A stretch of 64,000 nucleotides of DNA from Pseudoalteromonas rubra (GTDB taxonomy: Bacteria > Pseudomonadota > Gammaproteobacteria > Enterobacterales > Alteromonadaceae): NCBI RefSeq assembly GCF_005886805.2, contig NZ_CP045430.1, positions 1,054,001 to 1,118,000 on the forward strand, in the 5' to 3' direction. A model generated the notes under the pieces. That model saw only the letters and a program-made list of their open reading frames with translations. It was not told where the DNA came from and did no database searches. Of this stretch, positions 8,843 to 17,540 are shown in pieces. Made by a program: the position numbers and the translations under genes. Numbering within the stretch: position 1 is the first letter of the stretch; each line of letters begins with the position of its first letter.

Positions 8843-9472
8843 TCAAAGCGTGGTCTTCGTTCCCGATAACTGTACCACTATTTCCTTTAAGACCGGTAAT
8901 ACAGAGATCACCAGGAGTCCCGCCATCGCCAGATTAAAGCGCTGACGACTGGCGGTACTGTTCAGCCAGGTTTTTAGCAGCGAGCCAAACAACAACCAGA
9001 CACCAACACAAGGAAAGGACACCAATAAAAAAGTGGTAGCAATCAGCATAGTCTGAGTATCAACGCCACCACCCACAGAGGTAAAGGCGGCAATCGCGCC
9101 TGTCGCCACCACCCAGGCTTTACCATTGATCCATTGAAACAAAGCGCCTTTCAAAAATGAGAGCGGCTCTCCCTGGCTGTCCGTCTCCTGGTTCTCGGCT
9201 GAACGCGCAATCAACCAGGCCAGATACAGCAAATACAGCACGCCCGCACATTTGATGATCATATGTAGCGCGGGAAACCATTCAAACAAGCGAGAAAAAC
9301 CAAGCCCAACTAACAGCAGCATAAAGGCAAAACCAATGCATATACCGCTCAACAAAGGCAGACTCTTTTTTACGCCAAAGTTTACGCCAGAGGTCATGAC
9401 CATAATGTTGTTAGGGCCAGGTGTAACAGAGGACGAAATCGCAAAGAGGATGATTGCGTAGAGATATTCCAT
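8843..9472 (-). CDS. LysE/RhtB-family exporter
   Basis: 209 residues, six hydrophobic segments, starting MEYLYAIILFAISSSVTPGPNNIMVM, which carries the PGPNN motif of the family. Further motifs are GVNFGVKKSLPLLSGICIGF and FLKGALFQWINGKAWV. This is the second LysE-type exporter within 2 kb and is not a close copy of the one at 7520. It should export an amino acid or related compound across the inner membrane. AAAGGAA lies about 11 bases upstream of the start, a loose ribosome site. Confidence 0.85.
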   Translation of the reverse strand: MEYLYAIILFAISSSVTPGPNNIMVMTSGVNFGVKKSLPLLSGICIGFAFMLLLVGLGFSRLFEWFPALHMIIKCAGVLYLLYLAWLIARSAENQETDSQGEPLSFLKGALFQWINGKAWVVATGAIAAFTSVGGGVDTQTMLIATTFLLVSFPCVGVWLLFGSLLKTWLNSTASRQRFNLAMAGLLVISVLPVLKEIVVQLSGTKTTL

Positions 9473-9640
9473 ATTGAGCGTTTCCTTTTTTGTTATTTAA
9501 TCCTTTTTTACAGATCTCTGTGTAAATAGACAAGTAGCTGTGTGCAGCCAAGCTTGAGTATGTTCATTTACCTAGCGCATATTCAGTGTCTAGATAAACG
9601 GGCAATATAAATTTTGTAATTCGCTAACGCTAAAATTTAC

Positions 9641-9679
9641 GCGCGAGAAAAACTCGCCCAGAGTTTTGAGCGAGCGCGC
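9641..9679 (-). terminator. Terminator of the esterase gene
   Basis: AAAACTC and GAGTTTT pair around a 5-base loop (9649-9667), with outer GCGCG/CGCGC arms (9641-9645 and 9675-9679). On the minus strand the stem is followed by a short T run, so it suits the esterase gene that ends at 9691. Confidence 0.5.
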
Positions 9680-9690
9680 CCATAGCTTGT

Positions 9691-10776
9691 TTACAGCTCA
9701 GTACGTTTACTAAATACGGTCGCAAAATGTGGCAGCACTCGCTCGCTGATGCGCTCACCAAAACGGCTACTGTGGTCGCCTTCAAACACTTCTACCTGTA
9801 CCTTGCTATTGCTGGCCCGGCTCAGTTCACCAAGGCGCATACTGCCGTCTGAGATCCAACGGTATTCATCTTTATTACCCACCTCTACATGTACAGTTTG
9901 CAACTTACTCAGGACATGTGGGTTTGTGTATAGTCTGAGCAACTCACCAAACCCGCCTTGCCAGGCGTCTCTGCTGCTCTCAAGCTCAGTATAATGGGGG
10001 CCAAACGCATCACTTTGTGTGCCTGCAAACGCACTGCCATAAGCAAGCACCAGTGCCAGATTAGAGTGATCGACCCCTTGTTGCCAGAGTTTTAACCCCT
10101 GATAATCGGCAAATGCACTTGCCATAAATGCCGCGGGGTCGGCTGCTTTTGCCAGTTGCTGACGAAACAGCTTATAACCTGCCACCGCTTTCTCATCAGC
10201 CAGGTAGGAGTCTTGCATGCCCTGCTCTGAAAACAGACCTGGGCTCATGGCATAAACATGGTTGAAGTGTTGCGGATATTTGGCAGCAAAACGCAATGCG
10301 CCTGTTCCACCCATAGAGAATCCAGCAATGGCAGTGTCTCCGGGTTGCTTGCTGGTCCGGTAGTTCGCAGCAACAAAAGGCAAGGCTTCTTTCATCACAA
10401 AGTCTTCAAAATTACCGTGTGCTTTTGAATTAACGTAGAAACTGCCACGCAGAGGGGTATCCCCGTCTAGCATAACAACAATAAAGTCCATACTGTGCCC
10501 ATTTTGTATGAATGTATCAAAGCGCTTAGCCAGGCTCTGAGCAAATCGATCGGGCCAGTTATATGCCCCCAGAAAATACAATACCGGATAATTTTTTTTG
10601 CTGGTGTCATAGTCTTTAGGCAGATAGACGCTGATAGTTCGGTTAGGGTCAGTGCCGATATAACTGCCTTCAATGGCTTGCGAATAATAGGGGTGTTGTA
10701 CCAACTTTGCCTGAACGGCTGCACTGACGAGGGCTGCACATGTCAGCAATGCGGTTAATAGTCTCTGCATCATCAT
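9691..10776 (-). CDS. Secreted esterase (esterase D/putative acyltransferase type alpha/beta hydrolase)
   Basis: 361 residues with a signal peptide (MQRLLTALLTCAALVSAAVQA). The fold is that of the esterase D / antigen 85-like group: RTISVYLPKDYDT and YPVLYFLGAYNW near the N-terminus, nucleophile elbow AGFSMGGTGAL at about residue 150, and a likely catalytic His in EGDHSSRFGERI near the C-terminus. It would hydrolyse an ester in the periplasm or outside the cell. Three ATG codons stand in a row (10776, 10773, 10770); the AAGGA site favours the second or third. It is divergent from a LysR gene that probably regulates it. Confidence 0.8.
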   Translation of the reverse strand: MMMQRLLTALLTCAALVSAAVQAKLVQHPYYSQAIEGSYIGTDPNRTISVYLPKDYDTSKKNYPVLYFLGAYNWPDRFAQSLAKRFDTFIQNGHSMDFIVVMLDGDTPLRGSFYVNSKAHGNFEDFVMKEALPFVAANYRTSKQPGDTAIAGFSMGGTGALRFAAKYPQHFNHVYAMSPGLFSEQGMQDSYLADEKAVAGYKLFRQQLAKAADPAAFMASAFADYQGLKLWQQGVDHSNLALVLAYGSAFAGTQSDAFGPHYTELESSRDAWQGGFGELLRLYTNPHVLSKLQTVHVEVGNKDEYRWISDGSMRLGELSRASNSKVQVEVFEGDHSSRFGERISERVLPHFATVFSKRTEL

Positions 10777-10857
10777 TATTCCTTTTTGTTATTTGCATCT
10801 AAGTTACCCAAAGCATATTGTTTTATCCAATATATAAATCACCTTTATTTATATCTA

Positions 10858-11775
10858 ATGAATATAGATTGGCTCGACCTTCGAAAACTCCGCTATCTGG
10901 TTACCGTGGCCCAGGAACTCAGCTTCAGCAAAGCAGCCCGCCGACTAAACATGGCCCAGCCCCCGTTAAGCCAGCAGATCAAGAAAATTGAACAACAACT
11001 TGGATTTACCGTTTTTGAACGCTCAACACGCCAGGTCTCATTGACACGCAGAGGCGAACGACTGATCCAACATGCAGATCAGGTACTGGAAAGTCATTAT
11101 GCGTTAATGCGTTACCTGGGGGCTGAGCAGTCAGGTGAGCTACTCCCTTTGCGCTTAGGTGCCATCGGCCTGGCAATCGATGTGTTAATTGCGCCCCGTA
11201 TTGCGCTATTTCACCAACAGCATCCGGATTATCTGATTGACCTGGAAGAAGGCACCACCCAACAGCTAATCTCACAATGTCACGCCCAGTTGCTGGATGC
11301 CGCAATTATCAGACTGCATCAGCATGCCCTGTCGGATGAGCATTTGTATCTTCTCAAAAAAGAGCCCTATGTACTGGCAGTGCCGCGAGCATGGCAATTC
11401 ACCACATCAGAACTGTGTCTGTCAGCACTGGCCAGGAAACCCTATATTAGCTATCCACGCGATTTACATCCTGAATTGTATGATGAAATTAATCAGGCCT
11501 TTGCCATCGCACATGTGCGTCCCAAACTGGTCCAGCAAGTCAAAACCAAATCCGCCACACTGGCTCTGGTTGCTAACCAGGTTGGCTTTGCAATCGTACC
11601 GGCGTCATTATCTGAATCAGACAGCAGGCACATTGATTTCATACCAATAAAACAAACCTTGCCCAGCGTAGATTACTACCTATATTGTCGTGACTTAGAG
11701 CGACACCCAGGGCTCAGAGCACTGCTACGTTTGCTAAAAGAAGAGCTAAACGATGTGACTCCTCCTGCGCGTTAA
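10858..11775 (+). CDS. LysR-family transcriptional regulator
   Basis: 305 residues from ATG 10858. The winged-helix DNA-binding domain is typical: LDLRKLRYLVTVAQELSFSK, AARRLNMAQPPLSQQIKKIE, then QLGFTVFERSTRQVSLT. An effector-binding domain follows (LRLGAIGLAIDVLIAPRI to the end). A further 24 residues upstream in frame have no LysR features. It is transcribed away from the secreted esterase with 81 bases between the two starts, the usual arrangement for a LysR regulator and its target. Ligand unknown. Confidence 0.88.
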   Translation: MNIDWLDLRKLRYLVTVAQELSFSKAARRLNMAQPPLSQQIKKIEQQLGFTVFERSTRQVSLTRRGERLIQHADQVLESHYALMRYLGAEQSGELLPLRLGAIGLAIDVLIAPRIALFHQQHPDYLIDLEEGTTQQLISQCHAQLLDAAIIRLHQHALSDEHLYLLKKEPYVLAVPRAWQFTTSELCLSALARKPYISYPRDLHPELYDEINQAFAIAHVRPKLVQQVKTKSATLALVANQVGFAIVPASLSESDSRHIDFIPIKQTLPSVDYYLYCRDLERHPGLRALLRLLKEELNDVTPPAR

Positions 11776-11892
11776 GCTGAAAAAAGATGATCTGGATTTA
11801 ATTTAGTTAAAAATTAATATTTATTCCTTTGACATTTAATAACAAAAATAGATAGCTTGTTACCTGAAATTAAAACACAAAGGAAATGAAAA

Positions 11893-12858
11893 ATGATCAC
11901 AAAAGTAAAAGCATTGACACTTGCAGCGGTTTTAAGCACTGGTTTTGTGCCCGGTATGGCATCAGCCGCTATCAACAACAATATTGGCGAGTGTGATTTC
12001 TACAGCTTATTTGAGCAACACAATCGGGACGATTATGTGACCCGGGTTAGCGCATCTGTTTCTTACAAAGGCTATCAGGGTTGTGCGCTGGACAGAAACA
12101 ACTATGTGAAATCTGTGCTGGCAAAAACCTCTGCGCGCAGAAATGCACTTGAGGCAGACATCCGCCAAAAGATTTATCAGAGCGTCGACGCTAACCTGAA
12201 TGGCAGCTTTGACCTTGACTATGTTAACACCAACCTCAATGGTCCTATGGTATTTGAGCTGCGTGAATCAGGCGGTCGTATCTTAGCAAAAGTGGGTGGT
12301 GTCGGTATCAGTTCTACCGCAAAAATAACCTTAAAAAACACCCCGTCGTTTATTTTCAAAGCCTATGGCAGGATCAACTCCCCTGAAATCTGGGCAACCG
12401 CAGACTACAATGCCTTCAGTGGTGAAGTGAGTAACATCAGAGTGAATCCGGTCAACCTGAACATTGACTTTGAAACGCGCTTTTTGGGGATCAGCATCCC
12501 TGGCCTGTCAAACCTGATAGACAACTTTGTTGAGTCCAAGCTATCGAGCATGGCATATGCCGCCATTAACAGTGATAAGTTAACCGGTTCTCGCACTATT
12601 TTCTCTTTGGATAAAGCGATCCCAAGCGGTGAATTTTTCTATGGTGGTGAAGATTTGGGTGTGAAGGCAAAGGATGCTATTCGTCACATCATCAGTGGTC
12701 AGTCCGTCCGTATTTCGGTCTCGGGTAATTCACTGGGCTACACAACGCATTCAGCTTCTTTAAACGTTAAGCTCTCTGACACGCTGGAAATACAGTTAGA
12801 TAGTCAACGCAGAAAGAACCCGCTGGGCCCTGATAAATGCCCGGTCACTTGCCACTAA
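11893..12858 (+). CDS. Secreted protein of unknown family, paralogue 1
   Basis: 321 residues with an evident signal peptide (MITKVKALTLAAVLSTGF to about ASA). I recognise no known domain. Two cysteines near the N-terminus (GECDF and GCALDRNN) and two at the C-terminus (KCPVTC) suggest disulphides. A charged segment KTSARRNALEADIRQKIYQSV is followed by strand-rich sequence with SFDLDYVNTNLNG, PSFIFKAYGRINSPEIWATA and NIDFETRFLGISIP. The gene has AAAGGAAATG upstream. A paralogue with the same layout begins at 13556 and is about 70% identical by eye, so this is a recent duplication. Function unknown; a secreted, disulphide-stabilised protein is all that can be said. Confidence 0.75.
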   Translation: MITKVKALTLAAVLSTGFVPGMASAAINNNIGECDFYSLFEQHNRDDYVTRVSASVSYKGYQGCALDRNNYVKSVLAKTSARRNALEADIRQKIYQSVDANLNGSFDLDYVNTNLNGPMVFELRESGGRILAKVGGVGISSTAKITLKNTPSFIFKAYGRINSPEIWATADYNAFSGEVSNIRVNPVNLNIDFETRFLGISIPGLSNLIDNFVESKLSSMAYAAINSDKLTGSRTIFSLDKAIPSGEFFYGGEDLGVKAKDAIRHIISGQSVRISVSGNSLGYTTHSASLNVKLSDTLEIQLDSQRRKNPLGPDKCPVTCH

Positions 12859-12876
12859 AAAATTTAAAAAGTATTC

Positions 12877-12900
12877 TGAGGCACCTCTGTCAGTGCCTCA
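12877..12900. terminator. Hairpin terminator after paralogue 1
   Basis: TGAGGCAC and GTGCCTCA form an 8-base stem around an 8-base loop, 18 bases after the stop of the upstream gene and just before the end of the opposing gene. The tail is only moderately T-rich. Confidence 0.6.
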
Positions 12901-12911
12901 TATCTCAATAC

Positions 12912-13352
12912 TCAACGCGTGCTTACTTGATCACCCACTTTAGGTAAGGCGCGTTTATCAAGTAGCTCAAAGTCACGCAAATCGATCAAAGCACTGAAAA
13001 CCTGCTCCTGTCGACGATACACTATCAGTAAGTTGCCCTGTTTATTTACAGCCTGTGTTATCAGATCGCTGTAACCACTGATGATTTCGGTGTAGCCGGA
13101 GCCATCAAGACGACTCAAAGCAAAAATGAATTCATCATTGTAATCCAGCTGCTGATCCGCATTGCTGTCTTCATTGATAAGCTCGTAGAAAATCGCCTGA
13201 TTTTGCTCACTCAGCCGAGCGCCTTCTTGCTCCAGGGTATCAAAGCGATAGATAAGCTGATCCACTGAGTCAAACAGCCAGCGAGATTCATTGGTGCTGG
13301 CGTTGATCAAAATGACATTTTTCATACGCGATTCACGATAACAGCTAAACAT
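12912..13352 (-). CDS. Small protein with an EF-hand-like loop, possibly truncated
   Basis: 146 residues (or 137 from the internal ATG at 13325). The opening KNVILINASTNESRWLFDS and the central NEDSNADQQLDYNDEF resemble the C-terminal half of secreted or lipoprotein hypothetical proteins, in which a DxNxDxxLxxxD loop binds calcium. No signal peptide or lipobox precedes it here, so the N-terminal part may have been lost. It lies between two paralogous genes on the opposite strand and may be an insertion between the duplicates or the older resident. Real gene status is likely but not certain. Confidence 0.5.
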   Translation of the reverse strand: MFSCYRESRMKNVILINASTNESRWLFDSVDQLIYRFDTLEQEGARLSEQNQAIFYELINEDSNADQQLDYNDEFIFALSRLDGSGYTEIISGYSDLITQAVNKQGNLLIVYRRQEQVFSALIDLRDFELLDKRALPKVGDQVSTR

Positions 13353-13555
13353 TTTGTGTGGCCTGCTTTGGCGCTTGATGCCTCCTATTGCTTAGGACTC
13401 TGCTACCGTCGCATCGGACAGTTAGCTTCTCCAATTCTAGAAAAAATAAGAAAGCAATAAAAAAACACCAAAAGAACAATTTATTGACATTAAATTGACA
13501 CAATAAACAAAAAGAAATACATTAGCACCCAAATTGAATACAAAAGGAAATAGAA

Positions 13556-14530
13556 ATGAGTCTTATATCAAAAGTTAAGATCCTGACATTGGCAGCAATA
13601 TTAAGCTGGGGTTTTGCACCAGGTACAGCTTCTGCGGCATTCAATGAGACCGGGGAATGCGACTTTAATGAACTCTTTGAACAATATAACAGTAACGACT
13701 ACGTTACCCGGGTGAGTGCATCTGTCTCTTATAAAGGATTTAAAAAATGTGTTCTGGACAGAGACAAAAAAATCAGAAGAATACTGGCTAATACGTCCTC
13801 ACGGCGCAAAGAACTGTCAGAAGCAATTAAACAAAAAGTTTATCAAAGCGTCGACTCTAACCTAAATGGCAGCTTTGATCTCGACTATGTAAATACCAGC
13901 CTGATAGGGGCGATGAATTTTGAACTTAAGGAATCAAACGGCCGGATCTTAGCGAAAGTGGGTGGGGTTGGTATTAAATCCAAAGCAAAGATTACACTTA
14001 AAAGAACGCCCTCTTTCATTTTTAAGGCATATGGACGTATCAACTCACCAGAGATCTGGGCAACTGCCGACTACAATCCAACCAATGGTGTTGTCAGCAA
14101 CATCCGAGTCACCCCAGTCAACCTGAATATTGACTTCGAAACCCGTTTTCTGGGGATCAGTATTCCAGTTTTGTCTACCCTGATTAATCGTTACGTTGAA
14201 TCAGAAATCGCCAAATCGATCAAGCAAGCCATAAACAACGATAAACTCACTGGTTCTCGCACCATTTTCTCACTAGACCAAGCTATCCCTAGCGGTGAAT
14301 TTGTCCACGGCGGCGAAGACCTGGGTGTGAAGGCCAAAGATGCCATACGGCAAATTATCAGCGGTCAGTCAGTACGAATTTCCGTTTCTGGTAACTCGCT
14401 AATCAATCGCCAACACTCGGCGTCTATTAAAGTTAAATTCTCTGACACGCTGGAAATCCATTTAGAAAGCAAGCGCAGAAAAAACCCATTGGGCCCGGAT
14501 AATTGCCCAACAATGGATTGTGAAGAATAA
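13556..14530 (+). CDS. Secreted protein of unknown family, paralogue 2
   Basis: 324 residues, colinear with the gene at 11893. The two share the signal peptide layout, the ECDF...LFEQ opening, NDYVTRVSASVSYKGF, SNLNGSFDLDYVNTSL, PSFIFKAYGRINSPEIWATA, NIDFETRFLGISIP, the block KLTGSRTIFSLDQAIPSGEF and KDAIRQIISGQSVRISVSG. Differences concentrate in the charged helix (residues about 65-95) and around LSTLINRYVESE. Cysteines are kept at the N-terminus and in the tail (NCPTMDCEE). AAAGGAAATAG is the likely ribosome site. No function is recognisable. Confidence 0.75.
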   Translation: MSLISKVKILTLAAILSWGFAPGTASAAFNETGECDFNELFEQYNSNDYVTRVSASVSYKGFKKCVLDRDKKIRRILANTSSRRKELSEAIKQKVYQSVDSNLNGSFDLDYVNTSLIGAMNFELKESNGRILAKVGGVGIKSKAKITLKRTPSFIFKAYGRINSPEIWATADYNPTNGVVSNIRVTPVNLNIDFETRFLGISIPVLSTLINRYVESEIAKSIKQAINNDKLTGSRTIFSLDQAIPSGEFVHGGEDLGVKAKDAIRQIISGQSVRISVSGNSLINRQHSASIKVKFSDTLEIHLESKRRKNPLGPDNCPTMDCEE

Positions 14531-14584
14531 CCCATATTCGTAGAGGATATGAATTAACGAACACACGCCTATTATCTGACAAAA

Positions 14585-14606
14585 AAGGCGCTGTTCACAG
14601 CGCCTT
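14585..14606. terminator. Bidirectional hairpin terminator
   Basis: AAGGCGCTG and CAGCGCCTT form a perfect 9-base stem with a 4-base TTCA loop. On the minus strand a run of six T follows the stem, so it best serves the PepSY gene ending at 14626; it can also stop the plus-strand gene ending at 14530. Confidence 0.8.
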
Positions 14607-14625
14607 CTCATCATGGATGTTATAC

Positions 14626-16209
14626 CTAAGAGGTTATGGGCTCAGCGCCAATTGGCTGTGCCTTCACTTCCTGCGCATACACGCGTTTCGTTGCGGCCAT
14701 ACAAATGGCCGCCAATAGCAGCAGCATAGTATCAACTAGCAAAACATCCCGCAGTGCAGCACCGTCGAGCAAACTCGACGTACTGTAGAACAAGGTCCAG
14801 TCGCTGATAGCCGTCATTGCAAACAGCGCAGCAGACGCACTCAGCAACGCCTTACAAAACAGCTTTTGATTACTCATAAGCTGTGACACCACAATACTGA
14901 TAACCCAGATAAGGTAGAAACTTCGTTCAATCAACTCAGTCCGCCCCAGATACTCAACCGGCAGCGCTCGTGCCAGTGCGAACCCTGCCGCAGTAGCCGC
15001 CACAACGCCAATAAAGCTCCCTGAGGTTAAACGCCTTACAAAGTTGAGGCTACGCTGGCTCTGATTTCGTTGTTTAGCGCGTTTGGCAATCCACATCAGG
15101 TTACCTGTGATGATCACATAGGCAGTCGCCAGACCAAACAAGAAAAACGCCAGGCGCATACCATAGCCAGCAAAATCACCGAAATGCAGGCTGGCAATGG
15201 TCGACAATCCGCCACGCACGGCATTGTCATAGTTGTCCATAGTCAGATAGATTTGCTCCTGACTACTCATCAGATAGCGTACTTCGCGCCACAAAGAGAA
15301 ATCTTCGTTACTGGTCGCTGCAAACACCAAAATCGCATTCTCATCACCAAAGTGCTCAATGCTGATCCTTTGTATAGTGACATCGCCCATAGTAGCCATA
15401 GCTCGACGATACATGTCATCGACGCCTGTCATGGCCATACGCTTATCGACTTCTTCCAGGTGAGGCTGATCGAACCCGGCCGCATCCAGCAAGGCTTCCT
15501 GATTGCCCTGATACAAAATCACCGCGTAGGAGATCTGGTAAATAATCACCAGATTAAATACCAGGCCTGTAAATGCATACATAAGATGCATCGGCAAGCC
15601 CATAGTACCTATCAGGTTATGTGCATCAAGCCACTTATCTTTATTGCCCTCTTTTCGATACTGAAAGAACTTGCTGAACAGTTTGCGCCAGTGGATCACA
15701 ATGCCACTCAGGATCGCCACAAAAAAGAACAGGGTAACCAGGCCAACAAAATATAAGCCTGCGCGTCCCAGCCCCAGGTCATAGTGCATTTTGTACAGGA
15801 AGTGCGCATAGTTATGCGTATCGCTGCTGGCTACAATTTCTCCTGTAATAGCGTCCAGTAACAAGGCCTGATGAAGATGGTCTTCACCTGTGATCGGATC
15901 TGGCTGATCCAGCTCGCTCTCAAATCGGGCCTCAATAAACGGGTTGTGCTGGTCAGGGGCATACATAAACATGCCACCATGCATATCCACCTGATAATTT
16001 TTCTCAATGGTGGCTATGGCTTTATCAAACGCCGGATGCTCAGTGTTATGCGCAGCATCAACCAACAAAGGAGTGCGCTCCCAGCTGGTGATATTGTCCT
16101 TAAACAAAGTAATAGCACCGGCAAAAAACACCACAAACAAGACGGTAGAAATGATCAGACCGACCCAGGCGTGCGCATTGGTCAGTGATTTAAGGGTTTG
16201 ATTATTCAT
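14626..16209 (-). CDS. PepSY-associated TM-helix inner-membrane protein
   Basis: 527 residues. A first helix at about 14-36 is followed by a periplasmic PepSY-like domain (about 40-140), a pair of helices with VIHWRKLFSKFFQYRKEG, then DAHNLIGTMGLPMHLMYAFTGLVFNL and four more helices towards the C-terminus. Conserved His residues (VIHWRK, DAHN, PMHLMYAFTG) are those proposed in this family for haem or quinone. Members are found with siderophore receptors and are thought to reduce ferric siderophores. It is the last gene of an operon with DUF3325 and DUF3649 proteins. No TonB-dependent receptor adjoins it here. Confidence 0.85.
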   Translation of the reverse strand: MNNQTLKSLTNAHAWVGLIISTVLFVVFFAGAITLFKDNITSWERTPLLVDAAHNTEHPAFDKAIATIEKNYQVDMHGGMFMYAPDQHNPFIEARFESELDQPDPITGEDHLHQALLLDAITGEIVASSDTHNYAHFLYKMHYDLGLGRAGLYFVGLVTLFFFVAILSGIVIHWRKLFSKFFQYRKEGNKDKWLDAHNLIGTMGLPMHLMYAFTGLVFNLVIIYQISYAVILYQGNQEALLDAAGFDQPHLEEVDKRMAMTGVDDMYRRAMATMGDVTIQRISIEHFGDENAILVFAATSNEDFSLWREVRYLMSSQEQIYLTMDNYDNAVRGGLSTIASLHFGDFAGYGMRLAFFLFGLATAYVIITGNLMWIAKRAKQRNQSQRSLNFVRRLTSGSFIGVVAATAAGFALARALPVEYLGRTELIERSFYLIWVISIVVSQLMSNQKLFCKALLSASAALFAMTAISDWTLFYSTSSLLDGAALRDVLLVDTMLLLLAAICMAATKRVYAQEVKAQPIGAEPITS

Positions 16210-16217
16210 TGTCTTAT

Positions 16218-16472
16218 TTACCTCAGCACCATCAGGGCAGTATTAAGTAAAACGGATGGCACCAGCGCCAACATCAAGGCCCTGAAAGACTTCCAGGCCG
16301 AAGGAAATGAATAGGCCCATACCAGCGCCGCTGCCCAAATGGGAAACGCCAGAATAAGGCCAATTAAGAGGCGGGTTCCCTCTGAAAACGGCAACAGTAA
16401 ATTCAGGTTAAGCACCACAGAGATGGATAAGAACAGGCCAATGAACAAACCCGATAGTGTTTTAGGCCACAT
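16218..16472 (-). CDS. DUF3649-like small membrane protein
   Basis: 84 residues from ATG 16472, behind GGGGGAG. It has three hydrophobic segments (LSGLFIGLFLSISVVLNLNL, LLIGLILAFPIWAAALVWAY, LMLALVPSVLLNTALMVL). Length and position immediately before a PepSY gene match DUF3649 members, which occur in iron-uptake operons. The start overlaps the DUF3325 gene by 11 bases and its stop is 8 bases before the PepSY start. Molecular role unknown. Confidence 0.65.
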   Translation of the reverse strand: MWPKTLSGLFIGLFLSISVVLNLNLLLPFSEGTRLLIGLILAFPIWAAALVWAYSFPSAWKSFRALMLALVPSVLLNTALMVLR

Positions 16473-16782
16473 AGCTTGCTCCCCCAAAAAGCAGGCTAAA
16501 CAAACACACGCCTCCCGTAATCGACAAGGTGCGCCCTCTGGAATAACCCGAGCTAATCGTCACCGTAAACAAACTCAGCATAAACACCACCAGGGCCGCC
16601 AACATCGACGAAACCCAAGGGTAATCAAAGCTAAAAGTTACAATACCAAGTAAAAATAAAGACATAGCGCCAAACCCAGCCAAAGGTTTGGGTAATGCAC
16701 GCGTGATGATAATTTGTCGCTGGCTGCCGAGGTACAAACTCAGTGCGGCCAGCCAAAGCGGGATAATTGCAATAAAACTCAT
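16462..16782 (-). CDS. DUF3325-like small membrane protein
   Basis: 106 residues from ATG 16782, with three to four hydrophobic segments and an Arg-rich loop after the first helix (YLGSQRQIIITRALP), as in DUF3325. Neighbours (DUF3649 and PepSY) are those usually found with it. It is first in the operon, and a Fur-box-like sequence overlaps the region just upstream of the start. An extended frame to 16809 would run through that operator, so 16782 is preferred. Role unknown; probably accessory to ferric-siderophore reduction. Confidence 0.65.
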   Translation of the reverse strand: MSFIAIIPLWLAALSLYLGSQRQIIITRALPKPLAGFGAMSLFLLGIVTFSFDYPWVSSMLAALVVFMLSLFTVTISSGYSRGRTLSITGGVCLFSLLFGGASYVA

Positions 16783-16788
16783 ATTTAT

Positions 16789-16807
16789 ACTAATCGTTAT
16801 CATTTGC
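16789..16807 (-). promoter_or_regulatory. Fur-box-like operator
   Basis: On the minus strand the sequence reads GCAAATGATAACGATTAGT. Compared with the 19-base Fur consensus GATAATGATAATCATTATC, 13 positions match, including the central ATGATAA. It lies just upstream of the first gene of the PepSY/DUF3649/DUF3325 operon, a set known to respond to iron. Confidence 0.6.
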
Positions 16808-17096
16808 AATTATGGTACGGTTTTAAAACCAGACATTCAACTACAAAGCACAAAATATAGTCGCTCAAGCGCGCAGATTACCCCTATTCGGTCTATATCT
16901 GTATGCCCCAGTCAAGGCTAATCAGATTCATTAAAGTTTTGTTTCTTTAAACAATTTCCGCTTGCAACCCCTGTCGCTTTGGGATTAGATGAATTCAGGG
17001 CTGCAAGAACAGAGTCCTCACTAGCCGATACATAAAGTATTGCTGCATATCCACGCACTCTGACGAAATAACCACAAACAGAACAAGGAAAGGACA

Positions 17097-17540
17097 ATGC
17101 ATATTGAACTAAAGCAAGCTTGCGATACCGACAAACCCTATCTGTTAAACCTACGTCTGCAAACTATGGTGGAACATCTGGAACGGGAAGGGGTTTTTCT
17201 CAGTGACGAGGCGCATCTGTGCCGGCTTGAGGAAGACTATGCTCATTCTCATTTGCTGATCATTGATCAGGTGAGGGTCGGAACCCTCAAATTCCGACTG
17301 CGAGACAAGCAAGTGGAGGTGATGCAGTTACAAATTGATCCGCAATATCAAAAGCAAGGGCTGGGACGCAACACACTCAGGCACATGTTTGAACAATATC
17401 CCGAGAACCCGTTTTTCCTGACTGTGCTCAAACACAACCCGGCCCGTCATTTGTATTTCTCACTGGGCTTCAAAACTTACGATGAAGACGAATTTGAATA
17501 CCATATGCGCCGACCCGCACAGTGCACGCTTACTGCTTAG
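17097..17540 (+). CDS. GNAT-family N-acetyltransferase
   Basis: 147 residues starting at ATG 17097 behind AAGGAAAGGAC. The acetyl-CoA motif is IDPQYQKQGLGRNTLRHMFEQY (about residues 83-104, matching Q-x-x-G-x-G), with FLTVLKHNPARHLYFSLGFKTY near the end, the usual NxxAxxxYxxxGF motif. The preceding helix contains YLLNLRLQTMVEHLE. The substrate is not known. Its 3' end overlaps the convergent solute-binding protein gene by 11 bases. Confidence 0.8.
   Translation: MHIELKQACDTDKPYLLNLRLQTMVEHLEREGVFLSDEAHLCRLEEDYAHSHLLIIDQVRVGTLKFRLRDKQVEVMQLQIDPQYQKQGLGRNTLRHMFEQYPENPFFLTVLKHNPARHLYFSLGFKTYDEDEFEYHMRRPAQCTLTA

Noticed and set aside
15070..15756. A 228-codon plus-strand frame within the PepSY gene
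   Set aside because: Its sequence has no domain or ribosome site and lies fully antisense to a well supported membrane protein.
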